A stretch of DNA of 64,000 bases, taken from contig JAGFNK010000065.1 in the NCBI GenBank assembly GCA_025769875.1, forward strand, positions 1 to 64,000. Direction: 5' to 3'. The translations under genes were made by a program, and so were the position numbers. The notes below the pieces were generated by a model, which saw nothing but the letters and a program-made list of their open reading frames with translations, did no database searches and was not told where the DNA came from. Origin of the DNA: Russula earlei. Lineage: Eukaryota; Basidiomycota; Agaricomycetes; Russulales; Russulaceae. Each line of letters begins with the position of its first letter. Position 1 is the stretch's first letter. Positions 57,426 to 64,000 of the stretch are shown here, one piece after another.

Positions 57426-58247
57426 CCTTCATACAGTCATGTATTTTGATACTACCAAACTGACCGTAGCCCTGTAATGATATCGCTTCAGGGCAGCAGG
57501 GAGGATGGCTGCTCTCTGGCTTCTGGGGTGATCACACATGTACATCATGCCCCGCACCCGTCGTAGGGATCACAGTTTAGGAACACACAATGATGCGGTC
57601 TCGATGGAACAGATTTTCGAAATGAGGATGCACCCTCGGAAATCTACATTCCTGGGGGATAAACGTGATAACTGCGATCTCCCGTCCAACACCGTCATAC
57701 ACTCATATGTTCAGCTTCGTGCGTCTCCAATGACGGCGTTTTGCATTGTACTACATTGCCAGCGAGTGTCAGTTTCAGAGGGATTAGAGAGCACCAAATG
57801 ACGCACTTGGATCTTGGAGTCTGTCTTTAGACGGAACCATTGAGGAATGGGTCTGCATTCGAACGTGAGAAGGTGAAAGGTGTATGGACCACAACGAGAG
57901 CGGTTTACCGGTTCTGCCGCGAAGCCTTGGCAAGAATGCGCTTTGTACGGAATGACTTTTGAGAAGGCTAGTTGAAGGGAGAGTGAGCGTTTCAAGGAGT
58001 CGCAGCGAGTTCACCCCTACGCACCATCGTGTGAATGAGGAGTGTTGCCTTGCCCTTGCGTGATGATGATGTGGGAAATAAAGTTTTCCGTCACGTATAA
58101 GGAACTATACAGCCAGGTGGAAAATAAAGTCCCACGGCCTCTGCCAGCAGCAACCGAACCGAACCGAACTGATCGAAACGCATCACGACCTTATTTACCT
58201 CCTCCCAACCCATCTGCTTTGAACGCGCGCAGAAAACGCCGAACAAC
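57426..58247. other. intergenic, no gene seen
   Basis: Contains the FKBP promoter at its right end. ORFs on both strands lack features. Confidence 0.4.
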
Positions 58248-59007
58248 ATGCAGCTGCTACAGTGGTTTTCCGCCTTTGCGCTGGCTTTGCTCGTTGCCGC
58301 CCAGCAAGCCCCGCCAAAGGAGCTTGACATCAGGACGACGTACGCGCCGTCGGACTGCGCGACCAAAGCAAAGAAGGGCGACGCGATCAAGGTTCACTAC
58401 GTGCGTCCGGTCCCCTGCGCATTCTTTTTTCTTTCGTAAATGTACGGGAAAGGGAGCTCAAAAGACTTCCTCTCTCTCCCTTTACGTCTTGGCCCCTGCA
58501 GACCGGAAAGTTGTTCTCCAACGGCGTCAAGTTTGACTCGAGGTGCGTGTACGAACGCAAGCGGGCGTCGTCCCCCCCCCCCTTTTTTTATTTTTTATTT
58601 CGTTAACCCGCGGCGCTGACGGCACGAAACGACACAGCCACGACCGTGGCCAACCATTGCCCTTGACTCGTGCGGCCGTCTCTCTTTCTCCATCGCTCTG
58701 TGTGAGGGCCCTTTGCGCTCGTCGCTTTAACTCCTCGCTTCCTCTCTCTAGTCGGCGTCGGACAAGTCATCAGGGGTTGGGACGAAGGCCTCGTCGGGAT
58801 GTGCGTCGGCGAGAAGCGCACCCTTACCATCCCTTCCGACATGGCTTACGGTTCGTGATTCGTCACCTGTTTCGTCGTTTGCCGTTTGATGCCCGTTATC
58901 TAGGGCAGCGTGGATTCGGGTCCGTGATTCCAGCCAACTCGGCGTTGGTCTTCGACGTCGAGCTCGTTGGCTTGACCAGCAAATCTTCTACTCATGAAGA
59001 ATTGTGA
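58248..59007 (+). CDS. FPR2: ER-resident FKBP-type peptidyl-prolyl isomerase
   Basis: It speeds proline isomerisation during folding in the ER. Exons 58248-58400, 58502-58542, 58638-58669, 58752-58850 and 58904-59007 keep phase and give 142 aa. A cleavable signal peptide ([20 protein letters not shown]) precedes the FKBP core: [77 protein letters not shown]. Drug-pocket residues such as the FD, VI and W are kept. The protein ends HEEL, a variant of the HDEL/KDEL ER-retention signal, agreeing with the FKBP2/Fpr2 group. The short third exon (32 nt) was found by requiring the conserved core to be continuous. Confidence 0.92.
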
Positions 59008-59190
59008 AGACCTTGCTATGTACTTCGGGATTTTATGTCGCTCGTGTCTCGTACTAGTGTTATCTACCTCGTCCATCGGTCATAGATTCATTCGGATGCA
59101 CAGGCTCCGTGCTAATCGTTGGACATTGCATTCGGGGCGAAAACAAATGGGACACGATTTATAACAGTAGATGTGAATCATCAAAGTTGT

Positions 59191-60740
59191 CTATGATGAG
59201 GCTTTTGCGCCTTCTGTTCCCTTGAGTCGATCTGTTAAGAGCTCTTGGAACTCCTCCCTCAGAATAGCTTCGCGTCTCTGTTTCTCCTCCTGTTGCAATT
59301 TCAATATTCCTCGTTTTTCCTCGGCACTGATAACCTGGTTTTCTTTGCGCATGCGTACCGCGTTCATGCGACGGTGCCGCGAGCCGCTCATCACATACCC
59401 CACTGACTCGAACTTGCCGATTTCGTCAGAGGTAAGACCGATTTCTCCACGGCGCGGAATGCGCACATCCGTGCCATCCTGTAAGAATGCGGCCATGGCA
59501 CTGCCTTCTCCGCGCAGGAGAGCTCCACCGTAGGCGCGTTCATCAAGTTTCTTGGTAGTCGATGGCACCAGGGCTGGCTGTGGACCAAGTTCCTCATCGG
59601 ACACATCATCATCGATCGCATCCTTCTGGGCAGTCCGAGTGGTAGACGGTGATGGAACGTTCGGTACCGGAATGGTAGTGGGGACAGCGGGAACAAATGA
59701 GCCGGAAGGCGCGGGTTTCTCCACCCAGTCATCTTCGTCACTTGACTGGATGCGGCGTGGACTTCGCGTTCGTGATCGAGTTTTGCGATCCTCACGGTTT
59801 ACTGACCGGCTACGCTTCCTCCTATCGCGGCGGTGCTCACGGGGTTCATCATCCGAGTCAGTGTGAGAGCGTTGATGGCGCCGTCCTCGCTTGTCCTTTT
59901 CCTTCCGAGCCCGCTTGTGTTCTTTTCTTTCACGGCGCCTCCGGTCCTCTTCACTATCCGTTGACGAAGATGAGACAGAGGTGGAACGAGCCCGTTTGTG
60001 TTTTTTGCGAGATTCCAAGTCTCGCTCCTGTGGCCTACGGAGAGGAGGTTAGTAGCTGCCGGGTGATTGAGGGGAGTAAGGAATGCGCACAGTTTCCGGG
60101 CAGGCGCACGAGGGGACGGTGGCCAGATGCTGAAGGTATTATTGACACGCTGCTGCCGACGCCTAGAAGAGCAAAAAGGTTATGAGGGGTTCTGGCGGAC
60201 GGACTCATGAGCCGCTTACCGTTCAAAATAGTCACCCCCCGCGTCCACCCGGCTGTCCCTTCTGTACATGTTTTCCTGCTGCCGCCAAGGAGGGCCGTTT
60301 TCGGATGGCGTATCTGTCCGCCTGTATCTGTCGTCGCGGGGCGGTGGTGGTGGTGGTGGTGGCGGGGGGGTAGAATCTCGACGGGAGTAGTCATCGTATC
60401 TGGGACTCGCGCGCCCAGAGAGAGACTTGGATGGTGGGAGCGGAGACCGGCCAGAAGGGCGATCATCCCTCCAAGATCGCTCTCGTCTTGAGCCGCCGTT
60501 CTCGATATCCTCGTCTCTACGGTCGTCGTGGTGTCTGTCGCCATTGCTGTGGTGACGGCTTTCGCGGCCATCTTCGTCACGACGCACTTCGCGGTCACCG
60601 CTACGGGCTCGGCCATGCTCACGTCGTCGTTCGTCATCTCGGTCCAAGTATGGACCTCTGTAGTCACGACTACCGGAGGAGCGAGCAGAGGCCGGCTCTT
60701 TGGGCACGAGGGCCATACGGGAAGGATGAACGAAAGCCAT
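59191..60740 (-). CDS. NKAP: NKAP family nuclear protein
   Basis: Exons 60740-60220, 60162-60091 and 60034-59191 keep phase for 478 aa. The N-terminus is an Arg/Asp/Ser-rich region with a run of prolines, followed by PPWRQQENMYRR and FSIWPPSP. A second RS-like basic region follows (KKHKRARSTS...). The conserved C-terminal NKAP/SynMuv domain reads YGGALLRGEGSAMAAFLQDG, RIPRRGEIGLTSDEI, FESVGYVMSGSRHRRMNAVR and KENQVISAEEKR. NKAP proteins bind RNA and spliceosomal factors and, in animals, act in transcription repression; the fungal role is little known. The Arg/Asp repeats are encoded by biased codons that create long shadow ORFs on the other strand. Confidence 0.85.
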
Positions 60741-60921
60741 GAGAGCAATGAAGTGACCCCACGATTGAATGGGAGGTTGGAGTAGCAGTTGTGTGGTCTT
60801 GTTTACACTGGACAGTACAGGGCTAGCTACACAGGGACGTTCAATCCCGCGGGGTATAATAAACACTGCATACAAGATGCTGAGCCGTTCGATAATTCAT
60901 AACATACCACCGCCATTAGTC

Positions 60922-62108
60922 TCAGGCATTCGCCATGTCGACCATGTCCTCGCGCAAGAGCCTTCTTCGCTCATCCCATCTCCTTAGGTACTGCGTCGTC
61001 CTTCCACCAAATGATGTACACCCATCCAGCAAGTCCTCGGGGAGAAGGTCTTTCCGCTGGTCCCAGGGCTTCACGTCAACAAGCTGCCCCCGCTCCAAAC
61101 ACACCAAGACCATTCCAAAACTGTACGCGTCCGCGAGGCGGGCATCATGACACTCCCCTCGCAAAATTTCCGGGGCGGAGAAAGGACGCGTGCCGGGAAA
61201 TATTTGCTCTACGCGCGGCTCGGGTCGGTCTGTATTCACGTGCGCCCAGGGGTCAGCCGGTTCGACGTCTGGAGCCGCGAGCACCGAAGTGGCCGCCACA
61301 GACCGGCCAAAGTCGATCAACTTGAGCGTCAGTTCCCCGAACCTCTCGATCACCTGGACGTTCAGCAACGAGAGGTCTCCGTGTGACAGCCCGAACGCAT
61401 GGATGTGGGTGAGCGCGTCGAGGAGCTGGTTGTGAAAATCGCACAAGCGGATCCGCGGCAGCGGTGCGTACTGTTTGAGATAGTCGTAGAGCGTCCCTCC
61501 CTCCAGAAATTCGAGAACCATTCCTACGCCGTCCAGGCAGCCCAGGAAGACGGGGAGATTTCGATGCGGCGCTACATGAGTATAGACGCGCAACTCGGCA
61601 AGGAATTGAATAGTGACATCTAGGGCGTTACTTTGCATCTCGTCGTTGATCTCGAGTTGCACGATCTCTGGCTTTTTTACAATGCATTTGAAGAGCTCGG
61701 ATGCAGAGCCCTGGGCGAAGGGCGATAGTGATGCCGTGGGGTTGGGCGGAGCCGCATAGATGGAAGGGGTGGGGAAAGAAAAAATGTTTGTTGGATTTCT
61801 AGGTGCATTAAAGGTTGGAGAGGACGGAATGGCTGGCGCGGAGGGCGGTAGAGGATGGGAATAGTCGTTGAGAACGGGTTCAGCATGAGAAGGGAAAGGT
61901 TGTGCGGCGTTTAGCTTGTTCTCCTCCTCATCGAGCTCGACTGAAAACACCACGATTAGTCTGGTGCTGATCGGATGCACATTGCGCGCGCACCCATCCA
62001 CCAATTTTTCTTGGATGTTAAAGTGATGCGTTTGACTGCAACCGATCCGAGAGGTGGAGGGATGGACCTCATGGGCGTCAACGGGTTGGGCGTACCAGAC
62101 ACGGTCAT
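60922..62108 (-). CDS. atypical protein kinase-like protein
   Basis: Two exons, 62108-61994 and 61940-60922, give 377 aa. A Pro/Ser-rich N-terminus leads into a kinase fold. The N-lobe is weak (LFKCIVKKPEIVQLE). The hinge is GMVLEFLEGGTLYDYL, the catalytic loop is LSHGDLSLLNV, and the metal-binding loop is LIDFGRSV. The activation-segment end is GTRPFSAPEI, and DAYSFGMVLVCLERG is helix F. The catalytic Asp and DFG Asp are present, but the loop has HGD instead of HRD and Ser in place of the usual Lys (DLSLLN), so activity may be low or regulation unusual. It resembles fungal Ser/Thr kinases of no named family. An upstream in-frame ATG at 62165 exists. The start is about 200 bp from the divergent GET1 start. 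Confidence 0.75.
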
Positions 62109-62306
62109 GGATGATAATACGCTTAACGAAGGAGGAGGAGGTCGCCTTTGATCTGTGTGGAGCATATTTGAATGACCCTCACGCGTCGTCGCGGGCCATC
62201 AGTTCCAAGGACGTGCTGACGGTGCTGTGCTTTTTGTAGGGCGGAGCCGAAGGAAAGTACGCGCCCAACCCTCTGACGCGCTACGTGTCCCAGCTCCAGT
62301 TCCACC
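62109..62306. promoter_or_regulatory. divergent promoter between kinase gene and GET1
   Basis: The two ATGs face away from each other about 198 bp apart, so both promoters must share this interval. I see no TATA box; the sequence has several CpG and a CACACAG that may be a 5'-UTR splice acceptor for the kinase gene. Confidence 0.5.
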
Positions 62307-63134
62307 ATGACTCTCATTCTCACTATTTTTGCCCTTGTATTCATCACAGAGCTCACATCTTGGGTCGGAAAATCGGTTCTCCTCCAGTTTGTATGTCCAT
62401 GTCTATGAATCGATCTGGCTATCTGATCTAACGAGACCTGTACGCAGGCATGGACGACATACCAACAAGTCTTCAACCGGAGTACTCTGAAACGTCAACG
62501 AGAGCTCAAGTCGGAGCTCTTGTCGAAAAAGACGGAACTCCTGCAGACCAGCGCTCAGGATCACTTTGCGAAGTGGGCCAAACTTCGTCGGAGCGTCGAC
62601 AAGGGACTGGCAGATTTGGAGAAGCTTAGTTCGTATCCTCCGCCGTACTCACGCTCTCGTGTTCGCTGACGTTCGAGTCTTACAAAGATTCAGAGCTCAG
62701 CGTCTCGAAATCGTCGTTCGCGCTCAAGTTTAACACAACCCTATGGATGTTGACCACGGGTCTTCAGTTCGCAATAGGATGGTGGTATAGCCGATCCCCC
62801 GTCTTTTACCTCCCAACGGCATGGTTAGGACCGTTTACATGGTGGTTGTCGTTGCCATTTGCACCCACAGGTGAGCTACAGCGAATTTTTTGACTCGTGG
62901 ACCCATGAGACGCCCGGCGTATCAGGTTCCGTAAGTTGCGGCGTTTGGCAGATGGCCTGTCGTCGTATTATCAAGGCATTCGAGCGAGTGGTGAAAGAAT
63001 TCATGAGTGGGTCGCCCTCCCTGTAACGCCGTCGTTGACTTGACGGCTGTTTAGATTCCCACCAAGAACAAGGTACGGCGGATGAAGATGACACAGAGTT
63101 CTCTAGGGATCGTTCAACGCCCCGAACATCATAG
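62307..63134 (+). CDS. GET1: GET1/WRB tail-anchored protein insertion receptor
   Basis: With Get2 it forms the ER receptor that takes tail-anchored proteins from the Get3 ATPase. Exons 62307-62390, 62448-62628, 62688-62870, 62926-63006 and 63055-63134 keep phase for 202 aa. The first membrane segment is [20 protein letters not shown]. The cytosolic coiled coil that binds Get3 carries the family's [20 protein letters not shown] and [20 protein letters not shown]. The second and third spans include [20 protein letters not shown] and [11 protein letters not shown], followed by [16 protein letters not shown]. Length and topology match other fungal Get1 proteins. Confidence 0.93.
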
Positions 63135-63353
63135 CGAGGCATATGTCACGGATCCTGTACCTCTACTTATCGCCTTCTGGGACATAAAATGCGGCATTTC
63201 TACATTCCACAAGGAAATATCACATGTGGGGATCCGGTACGTTTGTATGCGTATAAGCTGGTCCACGTGTCACGAAGAGACATGTGATAAATCAATATGA
63301 CGTCGTATAAAATAAAATGCAACGCGGTCCATCCCCTTTCCCCCACCGCTCTC
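63135..63353. other. GET1 3' end and malate synthase promoter
   Basis: Short intergenic interval. TATAAAATAAAA at about 63306-63317, roughly 45 bp before the malate synthase ATG, looks like a TATA element. Confidence 0.5.
63306..63313 (+). promoter_or_regulatory. TATA-like box of malate synthase gene
   Basis: TATAAAAT lies about 40-48 bp upstream of the start codon at 63354, a usual place in compact fungal promoters. Strong TATA boxes are common in carbon-regulated genes. Confidence 0.5.
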
Positions 63354-64000
63354 ATGGTTACTGGCTTAGAAATCCACACCCAAGTCGCTCAAAAGGCTCA
63401 GGCCGAGATTCTGACAGACGCTGCTCTTCGATTCCTCGTCGCCCTCCATCGGACGTTTGATGCAACCCGTCAGGGCCTTCTCGCTGCCCGCGAGGCTGCC
63501 CAAGCTCGTTTCGATGCAGGCGCACCTTTTGACTTTCCCCCGGAGACCGCCCACATTCGTGCTGAGCCCTCCTGGCATTGTGCTCCTCCCTCTCCAGGTT
63601 TAGAGGACAGACGTGTCGAAATCACTGGCCCGACGGACAGAAAGATGGTTATCAATGCCTTGAACAGTGGCGCCAAGACATTCATGGCTGATTTTGAAGG
63701 CGCGCCGTGTCCACTCTCCTTGCAGCCCAGTGCGTCTTATCACTCCTTATCTAGATGCATCGTCCCCAACCTTCAAGGCAATGATCGAGGGTCAGGTAAA
63801 CCTTCGTGATGCCATTTGTCGACAGATTGACTTTGAATTGAGTGGCAAGCAATATAAGCTTTCGCCAAACCCCGCCGTTCTCATCGTGCGACCCCGCGGC
63901 TGGCACCTCGATGAGCCACGCGTGACTGTTGACAAGGCGCCAATTTCTGGTTCCCTGTTCGACTTTGGGCTTTTCTTCTACCATAATGCGGATGAACTCG
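63354..64000 (+). CDS. MLS1: malate synthase, N-terminal part (cut by window end)
   Basis: It condenses glyoxylate with acetyl-CoA in the glyoxylate cycle, normally in peroxisomes. Exon 1 is 63354-63699; exon 2 runs from 63755 past the window end. The sequence has [54 protein letters not shown], then [33 protein letters not shown] and [17 protein letters not shown], all family landmarks. The intron must begin with GC (GAAG|GCGCGC) to keep the invariant DFEDA; a GT donor thirteen bases later would change it to DFEGAPYA. The start was taken at the ATG giving [13 protein letters not shown]; an upstream in-frame codon gives an implausible leader. Confidence 0.92.

Noticed and set aside
63700..63754. 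GT donor at 63713 for the malate synthase intron
   Set aside because: It changes invariant DFEDA to DFEGAPYA; the GC donor gives the exact family sequence.

Overview
The window looks like a piece of a filamentous basidiomycete (mushroom-lineage) genome. Genes are split by many short GT-AG introns of about 45-110 nt, often with a CTNAC-like branch site. The encoded proteins are typical fungal housekeeping proteins. A chromodomain Ty3/gypsy retrotransposon and non-autonomous hAT elements sit beside the genes. Genes are GC- and CpG-rich; the blocks between them are AT/TG-rich and nearly free of CpG, as expected for old methylated repeats. Species assignment is not possible by eye.

Layout. 1-8159 is a chromodomain-bearing LTR retrotransposon, interrupted by frameshifts and stops. 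Only the last 49 bp of its 5' LTR is inside the window. It has about 1.9 kb of coding-like sequence in front of gag. 8206-13512 holds two non-autonomous hAT-type transposons, both delimited by perfect 8-bp target duplications (8206-10281 and 11956-13512), and a fold-back sequence between them. 13961-22910 is a segmentally duplicated region. An intact RQT4/TRIP4-like zinc-finger gene (21669-20564, minus) has a truncated, zinc-finger-damaged copy at 14797-15480. A non-coding 0.74-kb block is also duplicated (about 19064-19800 and 22186-22905). A 15-exon type II phosphatidylinositol 4-kinase (15652-18772) lies between the copies.

23295-42233 carries a CUS2/Tat-SF1 splicing factor (minus), a complex I accessory subunit (minus), a UPF0643 family protein, an unidentified minus-strand gene, gamma-glutamyltranspeptidase and signal peptide peptidase. 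CpG-depleted repeat relics interrupt this stretch at about 30.9-31.7 kb and 38.2-39.65 kb. 44725-63134 is gene-dense: the areA/nit-2-type GATA nitrogen regulator, a Sec7-PH Arf exchange factor, the CPSF73/YSH1 endonuclease, a tRNA-Gly(CCC) with a 10-nt intron, an ER FKBP ending in HEEL, NKAP, an atypical protein kinase and GET1. A malate synthase gene is cut by the window end.

The genes do not form one pathway. GGT and AreA both concern nitrogen economy. YSH1, NKAP and CUS2 act in mRNA processing. GET1, FKBP, signal peptide peptidase, LSB6 and the Sec7 factor act in the secretory and membrane system. Unusual points found by reading exon phases are two GC-AG introns, a 7-nt micro-exon, a 30-nt apparent intron, and single-base phase breaks inside the otherwise intact YSH1 and Sec7 genes. 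I saw no CRISPR array, gene cluster for a secondary metabolite, or defence-like cassette.
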